Positions 34,302 through 44,013 of a stretch of 64,000 nt of DNA are shown here, in pieces. This DNA is from Candidatus Eiseniibacteriota bacterium (lineage in GTDB: Bacteria > Eisenbacteria > RBG-16-71-46 > CAIMUX01). The stretch is taken from positions 1-64,000 of the forward strand of contig JACKCR010000013.1 in NCBI GenBank assembly GCA_020633975.1, read 5' to 3'. The position numbers were made by a program, and so were the translations under genes. The notes beneath the pieces were generated by a model that saw nothing but the letters and a program-made list of their open reading frames with translations, had not been told where the DNA came from and did not search any database. The stretch's first letter is position 1, and every line of letters begins with the position of its first letter.

Positions 34302-37300
34302 ATGAGTGACATGAGCCCGAACGAGCCTCCGATCGAGTCGATTCTCCACGATCTCAGGGAGCGTGCGAAGGAACTCGCCTGTCTCTATCGCGTGGACGAG
34401 ATCCTGCATCTTCAAGACTCCCCGATCGAGGAACGGATGAGGGCGATCGTCTCGGAAGTGCCAAGGGGTTGGCAGTACTCGGACGATTGCACGGCCCGGA
34501 TCATACTCGGGCCCGCGCTGTTCGTGGCGGACGGCTTCGAGGAGAGCCCGTGGAGTCAAGAGGCCCAGATCATCGTCGAAGGCGTGACGGAAGGGAAGAT
34601 CGAGGTCTTCTACACCCAGAGGAAGCCGCCGGCGGATGTGGGGCCTTTCCTGGAGGAGGAACTCCGACTCATCAATGCGATCGCGGAGCGGATCGGGCAC
34701 TTCCTGGGTCAGCTCAGACTGCGCAGCGCCGTCGAGAGCTGGAAGACCGCGACCGACGAAAGGCGCTCCAAGCAGCCGTCTCGGTGGAGAGTGATCGTCG
34801 AGTTCCTTCGGAACGCGGACGAGAAGCTCCTCACCCGAATCACCCGACGGATGATCAATCACCTGTGCTGGAGCGGATTCCCCGGCGGAGAAGCGCTGCT
34901 TCTCTCGGTGAGTCCACCACCCACCATGGCGGATCCGGAGAGCGGGGACGAGAATCGGCCGAGTGAGAGATCCACGACCTTCGGGACAGATCGGGTCACG
35001 GAAGAGACGTTCGATCTAGCGTCTCTGCATCTGTCCGACGACGAGATCACGAACTGCGTCCAGCGTTGGATTCGTGAAGACAAGACGAGTTTCCTGGCCG
35101 ATGCGCTGGAGGATCCGGCTACGTCGGTCTCGGAAGTCGCAGATGCCTTGGAGCGTCACAAGGCGCTCGCGTTGGATGCGACCGGCCTGCCGCCTGCGCT
35201 CGCGACAGCGTTGAAGGTGTCACTCCTCCGGAGGTGCTTCACCGACCATCTGGACTTCATCAACACCGCAAAGGCGTTCGTCGAAGTCGAGGACTTCTAC
35301 GATCTGCTGCCTCGAGTCATCTATCCGCCCGGGAGCCACGGCCGCCTGGGAGGCAAGAGCGCCGGCATCTTCCTCGCCGCGAGTGTGATCCGCCAGGCCG
35401 GAGAGAATGCGCCGCTGCTCCAGGGTGTGCGGGTCCCGAAGACCTGGTACATCGCCTCCGACGGCATCCTCTCCTTCATCCGGTACAATCACCTCGAGGA
35501 CGTCTACGTTCGCAAGTACGACAAGATCGAACACGTCCGACAGGGGTATCCCTATCTCATCCAGTCGTTCAAGAACTCCCCGTTCCCTCCGGAGATTCGC
35601 GGCCGCCTCTCGCTTGCGCTGGACGACTTCGGCGAGGTCCCGATCATCGTCCGCAGCTCGAGCCTACTCGAGGACCGGACCGGTTCGTCGTTCTCGGGGA
35701 AGTACAAGAGTCTCTTCCTCGCCAACCAGGGGTCGCGAAGTGAGCGGCTCGCGGCCCTGGAGGATGCGATCGCAGAGGTGTACGCCTCGACATTCGGGCC
35801 GGACCCGATTGGATACCGGGCCGAGCGGGGCCTGATCGACGTCCATGAGGAGATGGGCATTCTGATCCAGGAAGTCGTGGGTGCCCGCGTCGGGAAGTAC
35901 TTCTTCCCCGCGTTCGCAGGTGTCGCTTTCAGCAACAACGAGTTCCGTTGGTCGCCCCGGATCAAGAGAGAGGATGGACTGGTCCGACTCGTTCCGGGTC
36001 TGGGCACGAGGGCGGTCGACCGTCTCTCCGACGATTATCCGGTTCTGATCGCTCCAGGCCAGCCTGGGCTCCGGGTCAACGCCAGCCCCGACGAGGTGAT
36101 GAGGTACGCGCCGCGGAAGATCGACGTGATCGATCTCGAGAAGAACCGGTTCGAGACCATGGCGGTGGACGAGTTGATCCGCGAAGTCGGGGTGGACTAT
36201 CCCGGCATTCGGCGCATCCTCTCCCTGGTCGACGGGGACCAGCTGAGAAAGCCGCTGGGTCTCCTCCCGGACCTGGATACGCATCGCTTCGTCGTGACGT
36301 TCGACGGTTTGACGACGGATACTCCGTTCCTCGAGCAGATCCGCTCTCTCCTGGAGTTGCTCCAACGAGAGATGCATACGCCCGTGGACATCGAGTTCGC
36401 GAGCGACGGCGAGACGTTCTACCTGCTACAGTGCCGGCCCCAGAGCTACGCGGACCACAGCGCTCCGACGCCGATTCCCCGGGATCTTCCGCAGAGTGAC
36501 GTGCTCTTCTCCGCCAACCGGTTCGTGTCGAACGGACGCGTTCCCGACATCACGCACATCGTCTACGTGGACCCGCGTCGGTACGGCGAGCTCGAGAGCC
36601 TGTCGCAGCTGAAGGAAGTCGGGGCCATCGTTCAGAAGCTGAACAAGGTGCTCCCCAAGCGCCAGTTCGTTCTGATGGGGCCGGGGCGCTGGGGCAGCCG
36701 TGGAGACATCCGCCTCGGTGTCAACGTGACCTACTCTGACATCAACAACACTGCGGCTCTCATCGAGATCGCACGGGTGAGTGGAAACTACGTTCCCGAT
36801 CTGTCGTTCGGGACACACTTCTTCCAAGACCTGGTGGAGGCAGGGATCCGCTACCTTCCGCTCTACCCGGATGAGGACGGGAACGTCTTCCAGGAGAGGT
36901 TCTTCAGAGCATCTCGAAACCTACTCCCCGAGTTGCTTCCGGAGCACGAGCACCTGGAGGCGACGATCCGGGTCATCGACGTTCCGAGCCTCACCAAAGG
37001 GAGGGTACTGAGGATCCTCATGAACGCCGACCTGGACGAGGCCGTTGGTGTGCTCGCTTCGCCGTCAGGTGGCGAGCCGCCGCGGAGCAGTTCGGTTGCC
37101 TTCCCGGAGCCGCCTCCGAGCCACGACCACTGGCGTTGGCGCAACCGGATGGCAGAGCGTCTGGCCGCGGAACTCGCTCCGGAGGAGTCGGGGGTGGTTG
37201 CGGTCTATCTCATCGGGAGCACGAAGAACGGGACCGCGGGTCCCGGGAGCGACATAGACATCATCCTCCACTTCCGGGGCTCGGAGCAACAACGGGCTTC

Positions 37301-37502
37301 CGTGTCTCGTTGGCTGAGTGGCTGGAGCCAGTGTCTCGCGGAGATCAACTACCTGCGGACGGGCTACAAGTCGTCCGGCCTGCTCGACGTCCACTGGGTG
37401 TCCGACCGGGACATCGAAGACAGGAACAGCTTCGCCGTCAAGATCGATGCGATCACGGACCGTGCTCAGAGACTCCCGATGAATGGAGAAGGAGACGGCT
37501 AG
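34302..37502 (+). CDS. GAF-like / PEP-binding / nucleotidyltransferase fusion protein
   Basis: 1066 residues, ATG 34302 after AGAGG. Residues about 12-140 (LHDLRERAKELACLYRVDEI...LINAIAERIGHFLGQL) resemble the GAF-type sensory N-termini of histidine kinases. Residues about 340-570 are a PPDK_N ATP-grasp domain (GRLGGKSAGIFLAASVI, VPIIVRSSSLLEDRTGSSFSGKYKS, EMGILIQEVVGARVGKYF). Then come the region shared with the 603-residue neighbour (MGPGRWGSRGDIRLGV, SFGTHFFQDLVEAGI) and, near 965-985, a nucleotidyltransferase motif YLIGSTKNGTAGPGSDIDII. No phosphohistidine or PEP-barrel domain is present. The small inverted repeat GTTCAG-N6-CTGAAC at 34269-34286 lies before the start. The domain set suggests signal-gated nucleotidyl or phosphoryl transfer. 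Confidence 0.85.
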   Translation: MSDMSPNEPPIESILHDLRERAKELACLYRVDEILHLQDSPIEERMRAIVSEVPRGWQYSDDCTARIILGPALFVADGFEESPWSQEAQIIVEGVTEGKIEVFYTQRKPPADVGPFLEEELRLINAIAERIGHFLGQLRLRSAVESWKTATDERRSKQPSRWRVIVEFLRNADEKLLTRITRRMINHLCWSGFPGGEALLLSVSPPPTMADPESGDENRPSERSTTFGTDRVTEETFDLASLHLSDDEITNCVQRWIREDKTSFLADALEDPATSVSEVADALERHKALALDATGLPPALATALKVSLLRRCFTDHLDFINTAKAFVEVEDFYDLLPRVIYPPGSHGRLGGKSAGIFLAASVIRQAGENAPLLQGVRVPKTWYIASDGILSFIRYNHLEDVYVRKYDKIEHVRQGYPYLIQSFKNSPFPPEIRGRLSLALDDFGEVPIIVRSSSLLEDRTGSSFSGKYKSLFLANQGSRSERLAALEDAIAEVYASTFGPDPIGYRAERGLIDVHEEMGILIQEVVGARVGKYFFPAFAGVAFSNNEFRWSPRIKREDGLVRLVPGLGTRAVDRLSDDYPVLIAPGQPGLRVNASPDEVMRYAPRKIDVIDLEKNRFETMAVDELIREVGVDYPGIRRILSLVDGDQLRKPLGLLPDLDTHRFVVTFDGLTTDTPFLEQIRSLLELLQREMHTPVDIEFASDGETFYLLQCRPQSYADHSAPTPIPRDLPQSDVLFSANRFVSNGRVPDITHIVYVDPRRYGELESLSQLKEVGAIVQKLNKVLPKRQFVLMGPGRWGSRGDIRLGVNVTYSDINNTAALIEIARVSGNYVPDLSFGTHFFQDLVEAGIRYLPLYPDEDGNVFQERFFRASRNLLPELLPEHEHLEATIRVIDVPSLTKGRVLRILMNADLDEAVGVLASPSGGEPPRSSSVAFPEPPPSHDHWRWRNRMAERLAAELAPEESGVVAVYLIGSTKNGTAGPGSDIDIILHFRGSEQQRASVSRWLSGWSQCLAEINYLRTGYKSSGLLDVHWVSDRDIEDRNSFAVKIDAITDRAQRLPMNGEGDG

Positions 37503-37512
37503 CAGCAGCCGG

Positions 37513-38373
37513 CTAGAGGAGTTCCCGTGTGGCTCGTTCCGGCGTGTCCGGATCGAACTCGACCAGCGCGAGTTCCGGTCCGTCGTGGGCTGCCCCGAAG
37601 AGCCAGGTCCGTCCGATCCGGTCCCGCCAGTCGCCGGTGATCCGGGCGGACTCGTGGACATGTCCGTGCAGGGAGATCGCGGGCTGCCGGGTCTCGAGGA
37701 ACCGACGGATGGCGATGCTTCCGACGTGGACGTCCAGCGGGACGTGATCGATCGATTGGTCGTCTAGTGCCGCACGGTCGAGGCAGGTCTGATACGGCGG
37801 AGCGTGGAAGACGACGATCGCGCGGTCGACCTCGGCGTTTCCTACCAGTGCCGAGAGGTCCTTCTCGATGGTCGAGTAGCGGATGTGATGGTCGGGGACC
37901 GGGACCGTCCGCAGTCCTTCCTCCGGACTCACACAGCCCGGATCGACGTATCGGGAGACGTCGTAGCGCTCCCAGTCTTTCAGCCGGAACGGAGATGGTG
38001 GAACGCAGGCGTACCCGAAGACGGGCCGGTCTCCGAGGTGCAGCCGGCGATCGTGCGCGTATGACCACAGTCCTTCCGTCGCGACCGAGAGGATGGCCGC
38101 CTCCTCTATGCGAGCGTCGTCGTTCCCAAGGATGACGAACACCTTGGGGTAGCGTGCGCCCAGGATGCTCCGTATACGTGACAGCTCTGCGGCCAGGAAT
38201 CCATGGACGAAGTCACGATGCGCGGGGTCGATGCTCTTCTGCATCACCCACGGATTGGGTAGGAGGTCGCCACCGAGAAAGACGGCGTCGGGGTGCCGAC
38301 CGATGATCTCGTGGAACAACTTCTCGTATCTGTCCACGTGGCCGTGTAGGTCGGAGGCAAACAGGCACCGCAT
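37513..38373 (-). CDS. Calcineurin-like metallophosphoesterase
   Basis: 286 residues from ATG 38373; an upstream in-frame extension lacks family similarity. Metal motifs in order: ASDLHGHVDRY, FLGGDLLPN, VILGNDDARI, VVFHAPPYQTCLD and SLHGHVHESA, the full two-metal phosphoesterase set. The domain covers the whole protein and no signal peptide is seen, so it is cytoplasmic. Resembles the YfcE/uncharacterised metallophosphoesterase group that hydrolyses phosphodiesters; the natural substrate is unknown. Convergent with the nucleotidyltransferase fusion gene, with stops 10 bp apart. Confidence 0.9.
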   Translation of the reverse strand: MRCLFASDLHGHVDRYEKLFHEIIGRHPDAVFLGGDLLPNPWVMQKSIDPAHRDFVHGFLAAELSRIRSILGARYPKVFVILGNDDARIEEAAILSVATEGLWSYAHDRRLHLGDRPVFGYACVPPSPFRLKDWERYDVSRYVDPGCVSPEEGLRTVPVPDHHIRYSTIEKDLSALVGNAEVDRAIVVFHAPPYQTCLDRAALDDQSIDHVPLDVHVGSIAIRRFLETRQPAISLHGHVHESARITGDWRDRIGRTWLFGAAHDGPELALVEFDPDTPERATRELL

Positions 38374-38571
38374 CAGGGCCTCGCAGGTTCGGCGCGCTTT
38401 TCCAGAGCCGTCTGCCCGATCGTACTCTTTCGCGAGAGGTCGTGCCACCGGGTTGCAGGTCGCTTCTTCGACAGCTCGACGTAGTTCCTCGAGCCCGGCG
38501 GCCTCTCGGCTGCCGGGCTCACGATCGTTTGCCTTGCGACTGGCCTTTCTGTCGACTCGCCTTGTTCGAGG

Positions 38572-41500
38572 CTACTTCACGAGCAGCACCCGCGACGTCT
38601 GCTCGAACGATCCGGCTCGGAACCGTGCGAAGTAGGTGCCGCTCGCGATTCCGCGAGCGTCCCACTCCGTCACGTGCGTTCCGGCCGGCCGCATTCCTCG
38701 GGCGAGCTGCGTCACGAGTCGGCCCTGGGCGTCGAAGATCGACAGGTCGACGTCACTCTCCGTCGGGAGCGCGTAGGAGAACGAAGTGGCTCCGCGGAAC
38801 GGATTCGGTGCGTTCCGTACCGAGAACGAAGTCGGAAGCACGCCTTCCGGTGCGTCCGTGGTCGAACCGATGTGGAACGCTCCCTCGGCCGTGGGGCCGC
38901 CGTTGTAGGACGAGTCGACCGCACGCAGGGTCCACGTGTACGCGCCGTCGGGAAGCCCGCTCAGCGTCCACTCGGAAGCGGCGCTCAGGTTGCCGGGCTC
39001 GGGCAGGCGACGCGGGCTCGAGAGCGGCACGCCGTTCCGGTAGAGGCCGAGATCGTAGGTGAGCGCCGCAGACGGCGTCTGGTCGTCCGTGGCCGGATCC
39101 CAGGTGAGCGCGACCGTTCCACCCTGGCCTACGACGGCAGCGAGGTTGCCCGGCGCACCAGGACGCTGGTTCTGGCCTGGGCCGTCGTTCCGGTACGCGT
39201 GCATCTGCGCTTCGATCAGTCCGTTGCCACCGGGGACGAAGTACTCGCCCGCGATGAAGTAGTCGAGATCGAAGTCCTGGTCGAGGTCGAGCCAGGTGAA
39301 GCTCCCGCCTCGGCTGCCGCCCGCGCGCGGAGCGGGGAGGTCGTTGCCGGAGTCGGTGAAGACGCCGCCGTCGTTCGCGTAGACGCGCGCGCGTCCCTCG
39401 ATCTGGGAGCCGCTGTTGTAGGTGCCGGTCATGAGGATGTCGACGTCGCCATCAGAGTCGTAGTCGGCCCAGGTGGCGGCCGTGATGTCGAACCAGCCGT
39501 CACACGGAACGCACTCGATCACCTCGATCGGGACGTACGTCTCGTCGTCGTTCCGGTAGATCCGAAGCGTCTGGGTGAAGCTCCCGTCCAGCTCCTTGAT
39601 GTGGCCGGCGACCAGGATGTCGAAGTCTCCGTCGTCGTCGTAGTCCCCCCACTGGGCCTCTCCATGCTCGATCGTGAGAGCCCCGAGGATGTCCTCTCCG
39701 ACGAAGACTCCACCGTCACCGTCGTTCCGGTAGCGACGGATGAACCCTTCGTTGGTGAGTGGAGCGACGTGGACGAGCAGGAGGTCCAGATCCTGGTCGC
39801 CGTCGAAGTCCGCCCAGGCGCTCTGGGCGTGGAAGGTCGAGGCGAAGCCTGCATCGACTTCGCTGAACACGATGCCGCCCGTGCCGTTCTCTCCGTCGTT
39901 CCGGAGGAGCACGGTGCGGTACTCGAAGAGCTCCGTGTCCCAGACGGACGGCATGAGGAGGTCGAGGTCGCCGTCGTTGTCGAAGTCGGCGAACGACATG
40001 GAGCGGAGGTCGAAGTCGGCCTGGTCGTTGTCCTCGTAGTAGCCGGGGAGCACGGTGTCGGTGATGACGAGCGTGCCTTCGTCGTTCCGGTAGAGTACGG
40101 CCTTTCCGAACGAACCAACGATCAGGTCTTCGTCGCCGTCGTTGTCGACGTCGCCCCAGACCATGTCCGAGGCCCCGGCGTAGAGTTCATCGAGCGGCAG
40201 ATCGATGTAGGAGAACTCCCATTCCGACTGCGAGAGCTGTCCGTCGTTCCGGATGAGGACGAGACGCTCCTCCACGCTCTGGTTGTAGACGACGTAGTAG
40301 CCGAAGACCGCGATGTCGAGATCGTCGTCCCCGTCGAAGTCTGCCGGGGCCGTAGTCGAGACCCAGAAGTCCTCGTTCTGCGGCGTGACGAAGAGCGGAT
40401 CGAGTGGCGTCACCTCGGTGAAGTCGCCGAAGACACCACCCGGGTTCGGCTGCACTACGATGAAGCGCACTGCAGAGCCGGTGTCGCCGTCGTCGTCCGT
40501 CACGGTGAGACGGACGATGTAGGTGTTCTCTACCTCGAAGGTGTGGGACGGGTTCTGCTCGGTGGAGCCCGTGCCGTCCCCGAAGTCCCATTCCCAACCG
40601 ATGATGACGCCGTCGGGATCGGTGCTCGTGTCCGTCAGATCCACGGAAAGACCGTTCGTATCGAAGTCGAACGACGCCTCCGGCGGACGGTTGAGCGGGG
40701 GAGGGGGCGGTCCTTGGAACTGTTCGACGTAGCCTTGGAAGCCAACGGTCCATGCGTCGCCCTCGGGAGACGCGGCGATGGCGGAGAAGCTGCCGAAGCC
40801 GCTCGAGCCGATTTCGAGGAGTGCCCAGTTCTGTCCGCCCGTCGCGGTGTAGTAGGCGCGGTCGTCGGTCGTGCTCAGCCAGAGTTCGTTCGGACCGAGC
40901 AGGTAGATGTCGGTGAAGCGATCACTGCTGTTGGGAGTCGGGAGGACTTCCCAGTTCATGCCGCCGTCGTCGCTTCGGGCCGCGTAGCCACCACCGCCGA
41001 CGGCGTAGCCGACGCTCACGTCCCAGAAGTCCATGTCGTAGATCTGGAAGGGCGAACCGGGAAGCGTCTCTTCGGTCCACGTAGTGCCGTCGTCCGTCGT
41101 GCGATAGAGGATGCCGCCGACGTTCGCGGCCCAGCCGCTCGCGCCCTCGAAGTCGACAGCTTCGTATCCGCCCGCGAAGTCGGGTACGGACGTCCAGCTG
41201 TCGCCGCCGTCGGTGGTGTGGAAGAGCGCGCCGCTGGAGAAGCCGAAGCCGATCAGCCAGCCGTCCTGGAGCGTGGTGAAGTCGAGGTCGGTGGCGCCGA
41301 GTCCCGTTGGGGTCGATCCCGCGGCCGTCCAGCTATCGCCGCCGTCGGCGCTTCGGTAGACGAGTCCGTTCTCGGTCGTCACGACGACTTCGTTCGCGCC
41401 GACCACGTCGACTGCGGTGAGATGCGTAGTCGTGAACTGTGGAGTGGGAAGCCATGCCGAGGCCCCGTCGCTCCGAAGGACGGTTCCCTCCTCACCGACC

Positions 41501-42684
41501 GCGATCAGCGTGCCGTCGGGGAAGCGGTCGATGTCGTTCAGCGACTGCCCGGATCCGCTCGAGATCTGCGTCCAGCTCGCGCCGCCGTCCGTCGTCTTGA
41601 TCGCGAAGCCCGGGCCGTAGCCGAAGTAGCCGGTGAGGGCGTTCGCGAACTGCGGAGTCGCGCTGCTGAGGAAGCCGGGGAAGGGACCGGGAGACGCGAA
41701 CGTCTCAGCCCAGCTCTCGCCTTCGTCCGTCGACTGGAACATGTTTCCGCGATTGTCGCAGGCGACCACGGTCTGCCCGTCCACGTTCGCGAACGCCCAG
41801 ACGCCTTCCGACATGATCTCGCCGAGATCGCTCCAGCTCGTGCCGCCATCGGTCGAGCGGAAGACGCGGTCGTCGTAGTTCGGGAAGGTGCCGCCGCGAC
41901 CCCAGGCCAGCACGACGTTCGCACTCAGCGCTTCGATCCGGGTGCGTCCTTCGGCGGCACCGCCGGTAGTCCAGGTTGCGCCGCCGTCGGTGGAGCGCAC
42001 GAACGTGTCGTCGACGATGCCGACGGCCGTCGTACCCGAGAGGAACGCGGCGTCCTTCACGACTGCGCCGCCTGTGACGAACGAGAAGTTGGCGCCGCCG
42101 TCCGTCGTCCGGAAGATGCCGGTAGGCGCGACGCCGAGACCGAGGAGCGGGTCGGCAAAGTCACAGAAGCGGATGTCGTCCGGTTGGGCTTCCCAGGTCG
42201 TGCCACTGTCGTAGCTCACGAGCGCCCAGGAGTTGCCGGAGGCGATGCCGAACGTCGCAGTGTGGAACTCCATCCGGTAGGTCGAGCCGAGGACGGGGAG
42301 CGCTTCCCAGGTCGCGCCTCCGTCCGTGGTCCGGTAGTTCTCGTTGCCGTAGGCCCAGCCGTGCAGTGAGTCGAGGAAGAAGAGCCCGTAGAGTGGGCTC
42401 GCGAGGCTGAACGGAACGTCCCGCTGCACCCAGGTCGCACCGCCGTCGGTGGACTCGAAGAGCGCGCCTCCGTCGTCGAAGGAGTCGTCGTCCGTGGCGA
42501 GGAAGACATGGTCGCTTCCGGGCGCGCCGACCCCGCGGACGTCGAGGAACGTTGGCATCGGAGCCTGGGTGGTCCACTGCCCGGAGGCGGCGGACGCGAG
42601 GAGTAGGAGGGGGCTGATCCCTGCCACCGTGGCGAGGAGTTGCGAACCGAGACGACTCGGTCGGTCTCCGGTCGGAGTGCGCAT
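38572..42684 (-). CDS. Giant secreted YCF48-like propeller / PKD / FG-GAP protein with sorting tail
   Basis: 1370 residues from ATG 42684 (AAAGGAT upstream). Signal peptide near TVAGISPLLLLASAASG. Residues about 30-650 are S.DGG.TW propeller repeats (ALFESTDGGATWVQR, VFRSTDGGTSWSDL, LFHTTDGGDSWTSV), probably two propellers. About 660-750 is a PKD domain (IIGWEWDFGDGTGSTEQNPSHTF...VRLTVTDDDGD). About 760-1190 holds FG-GAP/VCBS-type repeats with Ca-binding-like D.D.D.DL motifs (ADFDGDDDLDIAV, DVDNDGDEDLIVG, ADFDGDQDLDLLL). A fibronectin-like domain comes next, and the last 80 residues are the sorting tail. Surface adhesin or matrix protein is the likely class. Its complementary strand is open for 3.7 kb, a codon-bias shadow. 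Confidence 0.88.
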   Translation of the reverse strand: MRTPTGDRPSRLGSQLLATVAGISPLLLLASAASGQWTTQAPMPTFLDVRGVGAPGSDHVFLATDDDSFDDGGALFESTDGGATWVQRDVPFSLASPLYGLFFLDSLHGWAYGNENYRTTDGGATWEALPVLGSTYRMEFHTATFGIASGNSWALVSYDSGTTWEAQPDDIRFCDFADPLLGLGVAPTGIFRTTDGGANFSFVTGGAVVKDAAFLSGTTAVGIVDDTFVRSTDGGATWTTGGAAEGRTRIEALSANVVLAWGRGGTFPNYDDRVFRSTDGGTSWSDLGEIMSEGVWAFANVDGQTVVACDNRGNMFQSTDEGESWAETFASPGPFPGFLSSATPQFANALTGYFGYGPGFAIKTTDGGASWTQISSGSGQSLNDIDRFPDGTLIAVGEEGTVLRSDGASAWLPTPQFTTTHLTAVDVVGANEVVVTTENGLVYRSADGGDSWTAAGSTPTGLGATDLDFTTLQDGWLIGFGFSSGALFHTTDGGDSWTSVPDFAGGYEAVDFEGASGWAANVGGILYRTTDDGTTWTEETLPGSPFQIYDMDFWDVSVGYAVGGGGYAARSDDGGMNWEVLPTPNSSDRFTDIYLLGPNELWLSTTDDRAYYTATGGQNWALLEIGSSGFGSFSAIAASPEGDAWTVGFQGYVEQFQGPPPPPLNRPPEASFDFDTNGLSVDLTDTSTDPDGVIIGWEWDFGDGTGSTEQNPSHTFEVENTYIVRLTVTDDDGDTGSAVRFIVVQPNPGGVFGDFTEVTPLDPLFVTPQNEDFWVSTTAPADFDGDDDLDIAVFGYYVVYNQSVEERLVLIRNDGQLSQSEWEFSYIDLPLDELYAGASDMVWGDVDNDGDEDLIVGSFGKAVLYRNDEGTLVITDTVLPGYYEDNDQADFDLRSMSFADFDNDGDLDLLMPSVWDTELFEYRTVLLRNDGENGTGGIVFSEVDAGFASTFHAQSAWADFDGDQDLDLLLVHVAPLTNEGFIRRYRNDGDGGVFVGEDILGALTIEHGEAQWGDYDDDGDFDILVAGHIKELDGSFTQTLRIYRNDDETYVPIEVIECVPCDGWFDITAATWADYDSDGDVDILMTGTYNSGSQIEGRARVYANDGGVFTDSGNDLPAPRAGGSRGGSFTWLDLDQDFDLDYFIAGEYFVPGGNGLIEAQMHAYRNDGPGQNQRPGAPGNLAAVVGQGGTVALTWDPATDDQTPSAALTYDLGLYRNGVPLSSPRRLPEPGNLSAASEWTLSGLPDGAYTWTLRAVDSSYNGGPTAEGAFHIGSTTDAPEGVLPTSFSVRNAPNPFRGATSFSYALPTESDVDLSIFDAQGRLVTQLARGMRPAGTHVTEWDARGIASGTYFARFRAGSFEQTSRVLLVK

Positions 42685-43018
42685 GATCCAGATCCTTTCG
42701 TTCGACGAGGACCGCGGCGGGCCTGGGTGCTCTGGCTCACGAGGAGGGATGCGACCGTGGGGTCCGTCGCCGCTCGTCGATGCGGCCGTCGATTGTCTCA
42801 CTTGCGGTTGGCACACCGCCCCTCTCCCGGTCGGTGGAGCGGAACAACCACGCGGCGTTGCCGGAACCGGCGAGACGCTTGGGTCCTTTGGTCCGCTCTC
42901 CTCTGGAGTGCGGTCAGAGGCCGTCGCTGATACAATTCTTCGCGAATGTGGGCGACCTCGAGGCTCCGGCCGACCGTCGCCGAGATGACTCTCTTGCGGA
43001 CTGCCAGTGAGGTTCTCC
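42685..43018. other. Divergent intergenic region, 334 bp
   Basis: Separates the giant propeller gene from the yqeY-like gene. A TACAAT hexamer at 42931-42936 is a possible -10 box for the rightward gene, but no matching -35 box was seen. Nothing else recognised. Confidence 0.4.
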
Positions 43019-43462
43019 ATGTCGATTCTCGAACGAGTGAGCAACGATCTCAACGCGGCGATGAAGGCTCGCGATCGGGACCGCGCGACCACGCTCCGCG
43101 GGATCCGGGCCGCGTTCATCGAGGAGATGAAGAAGGACGGGGCGGACACCGTGCCCGATGATCAGGCGCTCGCAATCCTCCGCCGTCTCGCGCGGCAGAG
43201 GGGCGAGAGCATCGAAGCGTTCGAGAAGGGAGGGCGTCCCGATCTCGCCGAAGCCGAGAAGACGGAGCTCGCCCTCATCGAGACCTTCCTTCCTCAGCTC
43301 GCGGACGAAGCGACCACGCGTGCATGGGTGCAGGCGGCGATCGCGGAGACGGGGGCAGCCGGACCGGGTGGGATCGGCAAGGTCATGGGCTACCTCATGA
43401 AGAACCACAAGAACGACATCGACGGAAAGCTCGCGAAGTCGATTGCGGAAGAGCTGCTGTAA
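43019..43462 (+). CDS. GatB/YqeY domain protein
   Basis: 147 residues from ATG 43019 (GTGAGG 6 bp upstream). ILERVSNDLNAAMKARDRDRATTLRGIRAA, the AILRRLARQRGESIEAFEKGGRPDLAEAEKTEL core and FLPQLADEATTRAWVQAAI...GGIGKVMGYLMKNHKNDIDGKLA cover the whole YqeY family. These stand-alone relatives of the GatB C-terminal domain may bind tRNA or act in tRNA-dependent amidation. It is followed 56 bp later by the DinB-family gene. Confidence 0.95.
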   Translation: MSILERVSNDLNAAMKARDRDRATTLRGIRAAFIEEMKKDGADTVPDDQALAILRRLARQRGESIEAFEKGGRPDLAEAEKTELALIETFLPQLADEATTRAWVQAAIAETGAAGPGGIGKVMGYLMKNHKNDIDGKLAKSIAEELL

Positions 43463-43518
43463 GGCGACTCGACCTTCAGGTGACCTGTTGGGGCGACATC
43501 GCCGTGAGGAGCCGAGCC

Positions 43519-44001
43519 ATGTACACGTCCGCAGCCCTTCTCGACATCCACTCCCGTTCCCATCGGTGCCTGGCCCGTCTACTCGACCACTGTCGTCCTT
43601 TCCATGCCGATGAGTTCGATCGTGAGATCGAAGGGTTCGGCTATCCGACGCTTCGGCTCCAGTTCCACCACGAGATCGGAGCCGAGGAGTACTGGGTCGG
43701 CGTGCTGCTCGGCCGGATGGATGTCGACGACGACGCACATCTCTACCCGACCGTAGAAACGCTCGAGACGTATCGCGAGCGGGTCGCCGGCCGAACGCGG
43801 GAGTACCTCGCAGGGGCTTCGGAAGAGGAACTCAATACGCCCCGGGAGATGACCACGTGGGGTGGCAACGTCCGCGCGCTGACGCCCGCGCACGTCATTC
43901 TCCGGACGTCGACCCATCTCTTCCATCATCAAGGTCAGATCATGGCCATGTGCCGGATCCTGGGTCGGCCGGCCGAAGGGATGGACTTCCCACTGCTGTG
44001 A
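43519..44001 (+). CDS. DinB family protein (DNA damage-inducible-like, metal-binding helical bundle)
   Basis: 160 residues from ATG 43519 after GAGGAG. A four-helix-bundle pattern with metal histidines: LQFHHEIGAEEYWVGVLLGR in the first half, and the C-terminal VILRTSTHLFHHQGQIMAMCRILGRP, which matches the H..HH.GQ...LR..G signature of DinB/YfiT. Catalytic role, if any, is unknown; some relatives are thiol-dependent S-transferases. Confidence 0.8.
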   Translation: MYTSAALLDIHSRSHRCLARLLDHCRPFHADEFDREIEGFGYPTLRLQFHHEIGAEEYWVGVLLGRMDVDDDAHLYPTVETLETYRERVAGRTREYLAGASEEELNTPREMTTWGGNVRALTPAHVILRTSTHLFHHQGQIMAMCRILGRPAEGMDFPLL

Positions 44002-44013
44002 GGCGGTTTCGAG

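Noticed and set aside
31085-37502. PEP-binding proteins as pyruvate phosphate dikinase or PEP synthase
   Set aside because: Neither has the phosphohistidine domain or the C-terminal PEP/pyruvate barrel, so those names would be wrong.
38674-42369. 1231-codon open frame on the plus strand opposite the giant propeller gene
   Set aside because: It is the exact antisense of a protein with recognisable propeller, PKD and FG-GAP repeats. Its translation is Arg/Val/Glu-rich low-complexity, typical of high-GC shadows.
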